From positions 1,860,001-1,924,000 of the forward strand of contig CAWUFC020000001.1 in the NCBI GenBank assembly GCA_963921335.3: a stretch of 64,000 bases of DNA. The letters are read 5' to 3'. The position numbers were made by a program, and so were the translations under genes. The notes under the pieces were generated by a model that saw nothing but the letters and a program-made list of their open reading frames with translations, did no database searches and was not told the DNA's origin. Position 1 is the first letter of the stretch; each line of letters starts with the position of its first letter. Origin of the DNA: CAWUFC02 sp963921335. Its GTDB lineage: Bacteria > Pseudomonadota > Gammaproteobacteria > Pseudomonadales > Halieaceae. Shown piece after piece: positions 53,254 through 62,274 of this stretch.

Positions 53254-53483
53254 TCCTTTACGGGTGATAATCTATCCCGTCCCGCGCACAAAGGCTCTAG
53301 TTTGCCCGTGTATAGACCAGCTTGGTACGACTATTCATGCAGGGTATCCGGCGATCTTTGTTGCGTGGTTACTGGTGCGGCCATAGAATCAAAAACAGTT
53401 TAAAAACAAGGTTTTATGCACTGGGCTTAGTCGAACAGGTGATGGTGCCGTCCAATCTTCAGTGAACAGAGTGGAATCAAACT

Positions 53484-54545
53484 ATGTCGCAGCAGGAATT
53501 TCCGGAACTGAACTGCTATTTGTTGCCGGGCCATACGCAGAGGCCGCAGGACACATTGCCAGAGGCAGGCCTTGCTGAGCAGTTAGGTCTGGGGCGCGTC
53601 TGGCTGTCAGAGCGTTTCGATGTCAAAGATGCAGCCGTAATCTGCTCTGCTGCGCTGGCGGTCACTGAGTGAATCAAGGTGGCCACCGCTGCCACCAATG
53701 TTCATACCCGGCATCCATCGGTGTTGGCGGCCATGTGCAGCTCTATGCACTACCTGTCGGGCGGTCGCTTCGAGCTGGGTTTGGCTCGCGGTGTGGCTAT
53801 TCGCAACCAGCTGATGGGTCTGGACGGCGTTAGTAACGCGCAGCTGGTAGATGGTATCGATATTCTGCGTACCCTGTGGCGCGGAGAAAAGGTCATGGGC
53901 TATGACGGCCCCATGGGCAATTTGCCTTATCTTGCCAGTGGCGACTGGATGGACGCATCCATCCCGATTCATTTTGTGGGCTTTGGTCCCAACAGCCTGC
54001 GCTTTGCGGGCCAGCATTTTGATGGAGTGCATCTTCACACCTTTATCACGCTTGAAGGCCTGAGTCGTGCCAGGGCGTTGGTGCAAGAGGGTGCAGAGGC
54101 AGCTGGGCGCGATCCTAACAGTGTGGAGATCACCAGCGTCTGTGCGACGGCAGTTAATCCCAGTCGCGAAGATCACTTGCGTAAGATGATCGCGCGAATG
54201 GCCACCTACATGCAGGCGCCTGCCTACGCTGATTTTCTGGTGGCGCTCAATGGCTGGGACATGGAAGTGTTGGATGCCTTCCGTGCCTCTGAGATCGTTC
54301 AGTCGATACCGGGTCCCATTGATTCAGTGGCCACTCTGGAACAACTGGAACAGATAGAAGCCCTGATCCCTGCCGAATGGTTGCCAGCGGCAGTCGGTAG
54401 CCCGGAGGAGGTCGCGGCCTATTGGCGCGCTGAACTGGAGGCGGGCGCCGATGCGGTTTGTATTCACGGTTCCACAGCGGCGGAATTCAAGCCGGCGCTC
54501 GATGCCTATCGCGAACTCACGAGTAAGGAGACGGCCCATGGTTGA
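53484..54545 (+). pseudogene. LLM class oxidoreductase gene with in-frame TGA
   Basis: A frame of about 353 codons for a luciferase-like (F420/FMN) oxidoreductase. The first 62 codons (ending ALAVTE) are followed by TGA at 53670-53672 and the same frame goes on with IKVATAATNVHTRHP, MHYLSGGRFELGLARG and so on. In this family the position after E is Arg (usually ER-IKVAT), so a CGA-to-TGA change is likely. The downstream part might start at GTG 53679 but would lack the first strands of the barrel. The end overlaps the kinase-like gene by eight bases. Confidence 0.87.
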
Positions 54546-55605
54546 TTTGGTGTTGCGACCCGATGAGATCACCGTGGAGTGGCTCAACCAGGCTATGGCC
54601 CAGGCAGGCGTATTGGATGGCACTGAGATCCGCGCCTTCGAGTATGAGCTGATTGGCACTGGCAAGATGGGTGATAACGCCAGATTCACACTCCAATATG
54701 CGGGTGAACGTGGATCGGCGCCAGCAACGGTAGTGGGGAAATTTGCCGCGGCAGATGATACGGCGCGAGCCATGGCCTCGGCTGGTGGCGCCTACTACAA
54801 CGAGGTGATGTTTTATCGGGAATTCGCACCTCGCACCACCATGTCTACACCGCGCATTTATGCGGATGCTCTGTCAGAGGATAAGACCGAGTTTGTCCTG
54901 CTGATGGAAGATATGGCTCCGGCGCAGCCTGGCAATAACCTGGAGGGCGCGAGCCGCCAGCAGGCCGAGAGGCCACTGGCAGAGGCAGCTCGCCTGGCTG
55001 CGGCCTTTTACGGTGATACCGAGTTCGGTGCGCGTGATCATGTCATGAGCGCTGCGCGCGATGATGGTGGTGAATTTGGCGGCCTGCTGATGCAAGAGAA
55101 CTGGCCCAAGTTTGTCGCACGTTTCGGCGAATATCTCAGCCCTGAATGCCTGGCATTTGGGGATTTGTATGTCGCCAACCACAAGAAGTTTGTATCACTC
55201 TATGAGGGCCCCAAAACCCTCGTTCACGGAGATATGCGCAGTGAAAATGTGCTGTTTGGTGAAACGCGCGCCACTATTGTGGATTGGCAGACACCAGGTG
55301 AATCCAGTCCGCTCACAGATGCTACCTATTTCATAGGCGGCAGCCTGGCGCTGGAAGATCGACGCGCCTGGGAACAGGAACTAATTGCCTACTATTGCGA
55401 GCAGTTGGCGGAGCAGGGGGTATCCTTGTCCTTTGATGCTTGCTGGGAGCAATACCGTCAGCAGGCCATGCACGGCATTATCATCACCGTGCCGGGGGCC
55501 TCTTTCTCGTCCCCTGGCGAGCGCAGTGATCGCATGTTCACCAAGATGATCCAGGGACACCTGCAACATTACCTGGATCTGGATGCCGGCGAATTTTTGA
55601 AGTAA
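54538..55605 (+). CDS. Phosphotransferase, ecdysteroid-kinase/CHK-like
   Basis: A 355-residue kinase-fold protein. It has the catalytic loop HGDMRSENVLF (His230, Asp232) and metal site TIVDWQTPG (Asp249), with LLMEDMAPAQPG in the N-lobe hinge. The family (ecdysteroid kinase-like, DUF1679) phosphorylates hydroxyl groups of steroids or other small molecules in other organisms. It starts at ATG 54538 with AAGGAG. A longer frame from 54451 is a shadow of the LLM gene. It is distinct from the kinase at 47206. Confidence 0.86.
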   Translation: MVDLVLRPDEITVEWLNQAMAQAGVLDGTEIRAFEYELIGTGKMGDNARFTLQYAGERGSAPATVVGKFAAADDTARAMASAGGAYYNEVMFYREFAPRTTMSTPRIYADALSEDKTEFVLLMEDMAPAQPGNNLEGASRQQAERPLAEAARLAAAFYGDTEFGARDHVMSAARDDGGEFGGLLMQENWPKFVARFGEYLSPECLAFGDLYVANHKKFVSLYEGPKTLVHGDMRSENVLFGETRATIVDWQTPGESSPLTDATYFIGGSLALEDRRAWEQELIAYYCEQLAEQGVSLSFDACWEQYRQQAMHGIIITVPGASFSSPGERSDRMFTKMIQGHLQHYLDLDAGEFLK

Positions 55606-55733
55606 TCAGCGATGCCGCAGCCCTGCGATCTAGTGGACGGGGCTTTCGGTAATTGCTGTGTTCTGGCCAGGTTTCTGCTAGCTTCTGTAACAAGTTGTAG
55701 CCTGCGTTACTCATTCTGCGGAGTGCCTTGCCC

Positions 55734-57911
55734 ATGTCCGAGACCAAGCTGACCTTTTGCTCTCTCTGCGAGTCATTTTGTGGCCTGGAGGTGGACGTGC
55801 AGAGTAATCGCATTGTCAAAATCCGCCCCGATGAAGAGCATGTGGTCAGCAGCGGCTACGTCTGTGTAAAGGGCACCCGTTTCGACTCTATTCAGCACAG
55901 TCCCGACCGCATCACTGAACCACTAAAGCGGGTGGGTGACAGCTGGCAGCCCGTGAGTTGGCAGCAGGCGTTGAGCGAGATCGCGGCCAAGATCACCGAG
56001 CTGCAGGCTAAACACGGCAAGCAGTCCTTTGGCCATTTTGTGGGTGCTCCGGGTGGCGCCAATTTGATGTCACCCATCTTTCGCGGTGAGTTTTACAAAG
56101 GCATTGGTTCCAATCGCATGTACGGTACCGGCAGCTGCGACACCATGAACAAGTTTCGGGCCAATGGCGACATGTACGGCTCGCCGATGCGACTGGCCTA
56201 CCCGGATGTTGATCACACCCAGTTCATGATGATTCTGGGGGCCAATCCCAATATTTCTGGCAATACACTCTATCATCTGCCGCGATCCCGGGATCGCTTT
56301 GCTGGCATCATCGAGCGGGGCGGGCGCGTGGTGTTCGTCAATCCTCGGCGGGTGGAAAGCGCCCGCAATTGTGAGCATCAGTTTATCAGGCCGGATACCG
56401 ACGTGTATTTTCTGGCGGCCTTCTGTAACGAGGTTTTTCGGCGCGACGCGCTGGCACACGATCGCATCGCCACCACCATGAAAGGCCTGGATGAATTGCG
56501 TCGCGTGGTGAGTGCATGGACTCCCCAAAGACAGGCGGAGGTGACCGGGATCAGCGCCGAGACGCTGCTTGATCTGGTGAGCGCCTACCTGGCCGCAGAC
56601 GGCGCAGCCTTGAATATGGCTACCGGCGTAAACCAGGGGCGCCACGGCACCCTGTGCTATTGGCTGCTGGAGTCGATCGCGGCCATTACCGGCAATTTTG
56701 ATCGTCGAGGTGGCAACCTGATCGGGGAGGGCATTATCGATTTCGCCGCCCAGGCCAAGGATGATCCAGTACTTAAGCTCGGTTTTCATCGCGAGGACGA
56801 CCTACCGAGCGTTTCGGGTCAGCAGCCAGCTGCCATGTTGGCAGACGATATTCTCAATGGACACGTGACCGGCCTGATTGTCGAGGCTTCCAATCCATTA
56901 TTGGCGGTGCCCAATCCCGACAATCGGCTTGAGAAAGCACTCTCTGAGTTGGATCTGTTAGTCAGTATCGACTGGTTTCGTAATGAAACGGGAAACCTGG
57001 CCCACTATATTCTGCCGGCTGCCACCTGGATGGAGCGGGCTGGCATGCCTTACGCGCTACAGTCCTTTGCCGGCTGTACACCCACGCCCTACCTGTACGC
57101 AGCGGATAAAGTGATTGATCCACCACCCGGCGTGCGCGAAGAGTGGTGGATGTACACACGACTGGCTGACATCATGGGCGTCACCTTGATGGGTAATCGT
57201 TTGCTGAGTGGATTTTTGAAGCTGGCGGCACGGCTGGCGCCTACCCGGATTCCATTTGTGCACGTACCCAAGATGATCATCAGCGGCATGCTCAAGCAGT
57301 CCGGGCAACCTGATTTTTCGACCATGCTCAAGAAGCATCCCCATGGCTTGCGCTTGCCCGATAATCCCGGGGACAACTTCTTGGGCACCGACAGGGTGCT
57401 GACCGAAGACGGGCTGGTCGATCTGGCTCCGGCTGATTTTGTTGCCCGCGCGGATGAGTGCCTTGAATCAGCTTTCGCTGAGGAGAAAGAAACTCTCGGG
57501 CAGATGAAGCTGATCGGTAAGCGTGAAATCAAGCGCATGAACTCTTCTTCGGCCAACTCAGCACGCCTGGTGAAGGAGAGCACCAATTACGCTTATATCA
57601 GTCCGGTGGATGCTGAGCGAATTGGCGTCAGTGAGCTGGATTGGGTTGACGTGGAGTCTGCTCATGACTGCATTGCCATTCCGGTAAAGATTACCGATGA
57701 GATGATGCCCGGCACCGTGGCCATTCCCCAGTGCTGGGGGCACGCCCGGGCTGACGGTCTGCGCCATGCCCAGGCCCATCCGGGTGTTAATTCGAATCAT
57801 CTGGCGGGTGACGGCTATAGCAATGTAGAGAAACTGTCAGGCATGACGCACCTGTCTGGCATCCTGGTCGACATCAGGCCATCACAGCGAATACCCGTAC
57901 AGTCGGCATAG
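55734..57911 (+). CDS. Molybdopterin-dependent oxidoreductase (formate dehydrogenase/DMSO reductase superfamily)
   Basis: A 725-residue Mo-bisPGD enzyme. The N-terminal 4Fe-4S site is Cys9, 12, 16 and 44 (CSLCESFC and VCVKG). The likely Mo ligand is Cys135 in YGTGSCDTMNKF. Cofactor-binding segments LGANPNISGN and NPRRVESA follow, and the C-terminal molybdopterin dinucleotide domain starts near residue 610. There is no Tat signal, so it is probably cytoplasmic. No electron-transfer subunit lies beside it. The ATG 55734 is preceded by GGAG. The substrate is not evident. Confidence 0.9.
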   Translation: MSETKLTFCSLCESFCGLEVDVQSNRIVKIRPDEEHVVSSGYVCVKGTRFDSIQHSPDRITEPLKRVGDSWQPVSWQQALSEIAAKITELQAKHGKQSFGHFVGAPGGANLMSPIFRGEFYKGIGSNRMYGTGSCDTMNKFRANGDMYGSPMRLAYPDVDHTQFMMILGANPNISGNTLYHLPRSRDRFAGIIERGGRVVFVNPRRVESARNCEHQFIRPDTDVYFLAAFCNEVFRRDALAHDRIATTMKGLDELRRVVSAWTPQRQAEVTGISAETLLDLVSAYLAADGAALNMATGVNQGRHGTLCYWLLESIAAITGNFDRRGGNLIGEGIIDFAAQAKDDPVLKLGFHREDDLPSVSGQQPAAMLADDILNGHVTGLIVEASNPLLAVPNPDNRLEKALSELDLLVSIDWFRNETGNLAHYILPAATWMERAGMPYALQSFAGCTPTPYLYAADKVIDPPPGVREEWWMYTRLADIMGVTLMGNRLLSGFLKLAARLAPTRIPFVHVPKMIISGMLKQSGQPDFSTMLKKHPHGLRLPDNPGDNFLGTDRVLTEDGLVDLAPADFVARADECLESAFAEEKETLGQMKLIGKREIKRMNSSSANSARLVKESTNYAYISPVDAERIGVSELDWVDVESAHDCIAIPVKITDEMMPGTVAIPQCWGHARADGLRHAQAHPGVNSNHLAGDGYSNVEKLSGMTHLSGILVDIRPSQRIPVQSA

Positions 57912-57992
57912 CACTGACCGGCACTGTAATTATTTGTAAAATGTCGATAGCGGCGTCGACCCCATTTCAGGTCACAGCTAGAATGGCGCCGT

Positions 57993-58012
57993 TCTGACGC
58001 AGGGGCGTCAGA
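57993..58012. terminator. Perfect hairpin before the second RND operon
   Basis: TCTGACGC-AGGG-GCGTCAGA is a perfect 8-4-8 stem-loop, 82 bases after the Mo-enzyme stop and 46 bases before the adaptor start. No T run follows. It may terminate the upstream message or act as a 5' leader structure of the efflux genes. Confidence 0.5.
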
Positions 58013-58057
58013 GTCAACGACACATTCTTTATCGATGTTCTAGCGAGGCCTCTGGAT

Positions 58058-59125
58058 TTGTTGAGAAGCGTGATAATTCCCGTATTGCTGCTTGTGGTTG
58101 GCGCAATCGGTGCACTGATGCTGGCCACCAGTCGCGATGATATCCCTCGCCGTGATTCCTCTTTTGAGCCGCCACTGGTCAATACACAGCGTGTCACGGT
58201 TGGGCCCCTGGCCAGTGCTATTCAATCTCGCGGCGTGGTTCGGCCCCTGTATGAGATTGATCTGGTGACCGAGGTGTCGGGCAAGGTCGTGTGGGTTGAC
58301 CCAGCCTTTGTGCAAGGGGGTTTTGTCGATGAGGGGCAAACCCTCCTGAAAATCGATCCTATTGATTACGAAGTGGCTCTGTCTGATTCCCGGGCAGCAG
58401 TAGCCAGTGCCGAGCTCGCGTTGACCGAGGTGCAGGTTATTGTCAGGAAGGCTGCCATCGAAGAGGCAGAGGCCAGGCTGGCAGCGGCCAAGGCGCGACT
58501 GCGTCAGGCCGAGGCTGATCTAACCAACACCGAAATACGAGCGCCTTTTGACGCAGTGGTTGACAGCAAACAGGTCGACCTCGGCCAGTATGTGCAGACC
58601 GGAATGTCTATCATGCGGCTGCTCAGCCGTGACCTGGCCGAAGTACGGCTGCCCATTCTGGGGGCGGATGTCGCCTTTGTCAGCGTGAATACCGAGCAAC
58701 CGGAAACGGCCACGCTGGCCACAACCCTGGGGCCGGAAACCTTTCTCTGGGAAGCCCAACTGGTGCGTTTCGAACAGCGCCTCGATAGTCAAACCCGGGT
58801 GTATTACCTGATCGCCCAGGTGACTGAGCCTTATAACATTGAACTGCATGGTCAGATTTTGCCTCTGGGCCAGTTTGTCGAAGCTGAGTTCGACGGTGCT
58901 GTGATTGATGGTGCGGCCCGTATTCCCCGTGGCGCCCTGGTCAATGGCAATTCGGTCTATGTCGTTAAAGACAGCCAGCTGCAGCGCCAGTTTGTGACGG
59001 TAGTCAGGCGCGAGAGTAATTCGGTGATCGTCACCGGCGGGCTGTCAAATGACGATCTTCTGGTCACCAGTCAACTCGATATCATGGTGGAAGGCATGCC
59101 GGTTCGTGTGGAGCCTGACGCGTGA
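58058..59125 (+). CDS. RND efflux periplasmic adaptor (HlyD/MFP family)
   Basis: A 355-residue adaptor with a single N-terminal membrane anchor (about 4-22: VIIPVLLLVVGAIGALML) and no lipobox. It has the lipoyl half motif (VVWVDPAFVQGGFVDEGQTLLKIDP), a helical hairpin at about 115-155 rich in Ala, Glu and Arg, and the second half motif IRAPFDAVVDSKQVDLGQYV. The start is probably TTG 58058 (GAGG nine bases before); GTG 58070 is an alternative. GTGA overlap couples it to the permease gene. Confidence 0.9.
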   Translation: MLRSVIIPVLLLVVGAIGALMLATSRDDIPRRDSSFEPPLVNTQRVTVGPLASAIQSRGVVRPLYEIDLVTEVSGKVVWVDPAFVQGGFVDEGQTLLKIDPIDYEVALSDSRAAVASAELALTEVQVIVRKAAIEEAEARLAAAKARLRQAEADLTNTEIRAPFDAVVDSKQVDLGQYVQTGMSIMRLLSRDLAEVRLPILGADVAFVSVNTEQPETATLATTLGPETFLWEAQLVRFEQRLDSQTRVYYLIAQVTEPYNIELHGQILPLGQFVEAEFDGAVIDGAARIPRGALVNGNSVYVVKDSQLQRQFVTVVRRESNSVIVTGGLSNDDLLVTSQLDIMVEGMPVRVEPDA

Positions 59126-62100
59126 ATCATACTGAAGAGCGCGGGGTGATCGCCTGGATGGCGAGAAACCCCGTTGCAGCAAACCTGCTGATGTTGATCA
59201 TCATGGTCGCAGGTCTTGCGGCGACTGGCGCACTGACCAAAGAAGTGTTCCCTACCTTTCCCACGGAGCGCATCACCATCACGGTGCCTTATCCCGGCAG
59301 TTCGCCTGAGGAAGTCGAAGCGGGCATTGTGCGCACGCTGGAAGAGAAGCTGCTCGAAGTGGTTGATGTCGATGAGATATCCTCCGTTGCCCGCGAGGGT
59401 GCTGCGGTGGTAACCGTACAGATGAACGTGGGTACGCCAATGGCGCGTGCACTGGTGCAGGTTAAGACTGCCGTTGATGGCATCTCTACTTTTCCGCTGG
59501 ACGCAGAGGAACCGATTGTAGAGGAAGTGCTGGCGCGTACCCGCACGATGAATATTACGCTCTACGGCGATCTGGACGAATACCAACGTAAGGAGCTGGC
59601 TGACCAGGTACGCGACGACCTGCTGGCCATAGACGGGATTAGCCAGGTCAGCATCGAGGGCTTGCGCGACTACGAGATCTCTATCGAAGTGTCAGACACC
59701 GATCTGCAGCGCTATGGCCTGAGCTTTGATGATGTTGTGCGCGCTGTGCAGAATCGTTCGCTGGACCTGCCCGGCGGCAAGTTGCGGACGAAAGGGGGCT
59801 CCCTGACGATTCGCTCAGTGGGCCAGGCCTATTCCGCGGCTGAGTTTGCAGACCTAAACCTGATCGTACGCGCCGATGGCACGGTGCTCCGACTGGGTGA
59901 TGTGGCGCGTGTTAAAGACAGCTTTGCCGAGCAGCCGGTGTTAACGCGGCACAATGGCCGCCCGTCAGTCACTCTGGAAGTAGATCGCGTCGGTGAAGAA
60001 GACGTACTGGCAATGACGGAAAACCTGAGACGCTACACCGAAACCAAAAGCAGCCTGCTTCCGCCGGGCGTCTCGATCACCGCCTGGTCTGACCGCAGTG
60101 AGATCCTTAAGGGGCGTATTAACCTGATGCTGAAAAGTGCCGCTCAGGGTGCGGTGCTGGTGGTCATTACGCTGGCCTTGTTTCTCAATACCTCGCTCGC
60201 CTTCTGGGTCATCCTGGGTGTGCCGTTCTCGTTTCTTGGCGCGCTCGCGGTGATGAGTCTGCCGGGCATTGATTTGTCGATTAATGTGTTCTCGGTATTT
60301 GGGTTCATCCTGGTATTGGGGATGCTGGTTGATGACGGCATTGTCACCGCTGAAAGTGCCTATGCTCAGTTGGAAGATGAACGCCAGGGCGTGGACAGTA
60401 TCATTCGCGGCGTGAAACGCGTGACAGTGGCCACAGTGTTTGGTGCGCTGACGACCATGGTGGCCTTTGCTCCGGCTGGCATACTCACCGAGGGCATTGG
60501 TCGATTGATTTCAGTTGTTGTACCGGTTGTGGTCTTTAGTCTGGCGTTTTCCTTGCTGGAAACCAAGCTGATACTTCCGGCACACCTCCGGCATATCCGG
60601 ATGGATGGTGGTCGACAACCGACGAATCCTTTCTCACGCGGCTTCGCCCGCGTCCAGGCAGCCTGCGCAGGCGCGATGGTTCGCTGGAGCGAACACGTCT
60701 ATCGACCTCTGCTGCAGCGCGCAGTGCATTACCGGTATGTGAGTCTGGCCATCTTCCTGGTTGTTCTCATGGTGAGCATGGCGCTGGTGCCCGCTGGCAT
60801 CGTGCGTTTCGTGTTCTTCCCGAATGTGCCGTCAGACAATGTGCTGGCGACATTGACCATGCCGAATGGCACACCTTGGCAAAAGACACATGATTATGCC
60901 CTGCGCCTGGAAAGTGCCGCTGTCACACTGAACCAGCGCTATCGGCAAGAGACCGGGCAGGACCGAGATGTCGTTCGTGAGCTGTTGACTGTGTCGGAAT
61001 CGGACACCGAAGCGCGGGTGAATGTTGATCTGATTCCCAGCACCGAGCGCAATATTAATTCTGTGCAGCTGGCAGGATGGTTGCGTGAGGCAGTGGGTGA
61101 ATTGCCAGGCGTGCAAAGCCTGACCTTCGATGCCAATGCAGGACCGTCAGGCTCCTCGATAGACGTGGAGTTGTCTGGCGGCGAATTGGATACCCTGAGG
61201 GCCGCAGCGGATGAACTGAAACTGGCTTTGCTCGACTTTGAGGGTCTGTCGGATATCCGCGATACCTTTAATGGCGGTGGCCCAGAGCTCGACATTCGCG
61301 TGTCTTCTCAGGGCGAGGCACTGGGCCTCGGCCAGGTGGAATTGGCCCGGCAGGTGCGGCAGGCGTTTTTTGGAGCCGAAATACAGCGTTTTCAGCGGGG
61401 CCGGCACGAGGTCAAAGTCTATGTGCGACTGCCTTTAAGCCAGCGCGATTCCATCGATGCGTTAAATAATCTGTGGATTAACGTGCCCGGTCATGGCCGG
61501 GTGCCGTTTGGCGTGGTGGGTGAAGCAGTGGAGCGGGTTGGTGTTAGTGAAATCAGCCGGTTTGACCGCAAACGCGTGGTCAACGTGCGTGCCGAGGTCG
61601 ACAAATCCGTATTGGAGCCTGACCAGATTAATCGCGTGATTACCCGGGATATTCTGCCCGGTATCCTGGAGCGTTACCCCAGCCTTGATCGACGCCTGGC
61701 CGGTGAGGCAGAGGCACAGGCTGATACCACCGAGTCACTTGAGCTGGGGTTTCTGGTGATACTGATCACCATCTACGCAGCGCTGGCGATACCACTGCGC
61801 AGTTACACGCAGCCCTTTATTATTATGTCGGTAATCCCTTTTGGCCTCATCGGCGCCATACTCGGGCATATGATATTGGGTGCCAATATCAGCGTGCTGT
61901 CGCTCATCGGCATCATTGGTCTGACCGGCATTGTGGTTAACGACAGCCTGGTGTTGGTAGATCATGTGAACCACCGCTTGCGCAGCGGCAAAGAGAGCTT
62001 TCGGGATGCCGTGATTAACGGAGCGGTGCGGCGTTTTCGCCCGGTAGTGCTGACTTCGATCACAACGTTTGTAGGCCTGATGCCCATTCAGCTTGAAACA

Positions 62101-62274
62101 GCCATCCAGGCGCAGTTTGTGAAGCCCATGGCGATCTCGGTGGCATTCGGGGTGTTGTTTGCAACTTTTGTTACCCTGCTGCTAGTGCCTACACTTTATT
62201 TTATTGGTGCCGATATCGGCCGAGCCCTGAGCTCATTCCGAAAGCCAATGCCCGAGGCTCAGGGTACTCGCTGA
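59122..62274 (+). CDS. RND efflux permease (AcrB/HAE1-type)
   Basis: A 1050-residue inner-membrane proton-driven pump. The opening IAWMARNPVAANLLMLIIMVAG is the first membrane segment. A second block near 340-480 contains GMLVDDGIVTAES (acidic relay) and the third near 870-1035 has SLIGIIGLTGIVVNDSLVLVDHVN. It starts at GTG on the adaptor stop. It is not close to the first pump (5995). The end overlaps the convergent lipoprotein gene by 16 bases. The substrate is unknown. Confidence 0.92.
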   Translation: MNHTEERGVIAWMARNPVAANLLMLIIMVAGLAATGALTKEVFPTFPTERITITVPYPGSSPEEVEAGIVRTLEEKLLEVVDVDEISSVAREGAAVVTVQMNVGTPMARALVQVKTAVDGISTFPLDAEEPIVEEVLARTRTMNITLYGDLDEYQRKELADQVRDDLLAIDGISQVSIEGLRDYEISIEVSDTDLQRYGLSFDDVVRAVQNRSLDLPGGKLRTKGGSLTIRSVGQAYSAAEFADLNLIVRADGTVLRLGDVARVKDSFAEQPVLTRHNGRPSVTLEVDRVGEEDVLAMTENLRRYTETKSSLLPPGVSITAWSDRSEILKGRINLMLKSAAQGAVLVVITLALFLNTSLAFWVILGVPFSFLGALAVMSLPGIDLSINVFSVFGFILVLGMLVDDGIVTAESAYAQLEDERQGVDSIIRGVKRVTVATVFGALTTMVAFAPAGILTEGIGRLISVVVPVVVFSLAFSLLETKLILPAHLRHIRMDGGRQPTNPFSRGFARVQAACAGAMVRWSEHVYRPLLQRAVHYRYVSLAIFLVVLMVSMALVPAGIVRFVFFPNVPSDNVLATLTMPNGTPWQKTHDYALRLESAAVTLNQRYRQETGQDRDVVRELLTVSESDTEARVNVDLIPSTERNINSVQLAGWLREAVGELPGVQSLTFDANAGPSGSSIDVELSGGELDTLRAAADELKLALLDFEGLSDIRDTFNGGGPELDIRVSSQGEALGLGQVELARQVRQAFFGAEIQRFQRGRHEVKVYVRLPLSQRDSIDALNNLWINVPGHGRVPFGVVGEAVERVGVSEISRFDRKRVVNVRAEVDKSVLEPDQINRVITRDILPGILERYPSLDRRLAGEAEAQADTTESLELGFLVILITIYAALAIPLRSYTQPFIIMSVIPFGLIGAILGHMILGANISVLSLIGIIGLTGIVVNDSLVLVDHVNHRLRSGKESFRDAVINGAVRRFRPVVLTSITTFVGLMPIQLETAIQAQFVKPMAISVAFGVLFATFVTLLLVPTLYFIGADIGRALSSFRKPMPEAQGTR

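Noticed and set aside
53254..53483. Hidden small gene or RNA between the KstD-like and LLM genes
   Set aside because: About 230 bases with no good start-plus-ribosome-site frame and no strong stem; it is probably just two promoters.
23359..53672. Recoding of stop codons as amino acids
   Set aside because: The stops are of two types and replace different residues (Gln, Glu/Gln, Arg), and all other genes end normally at TAG and TGA.
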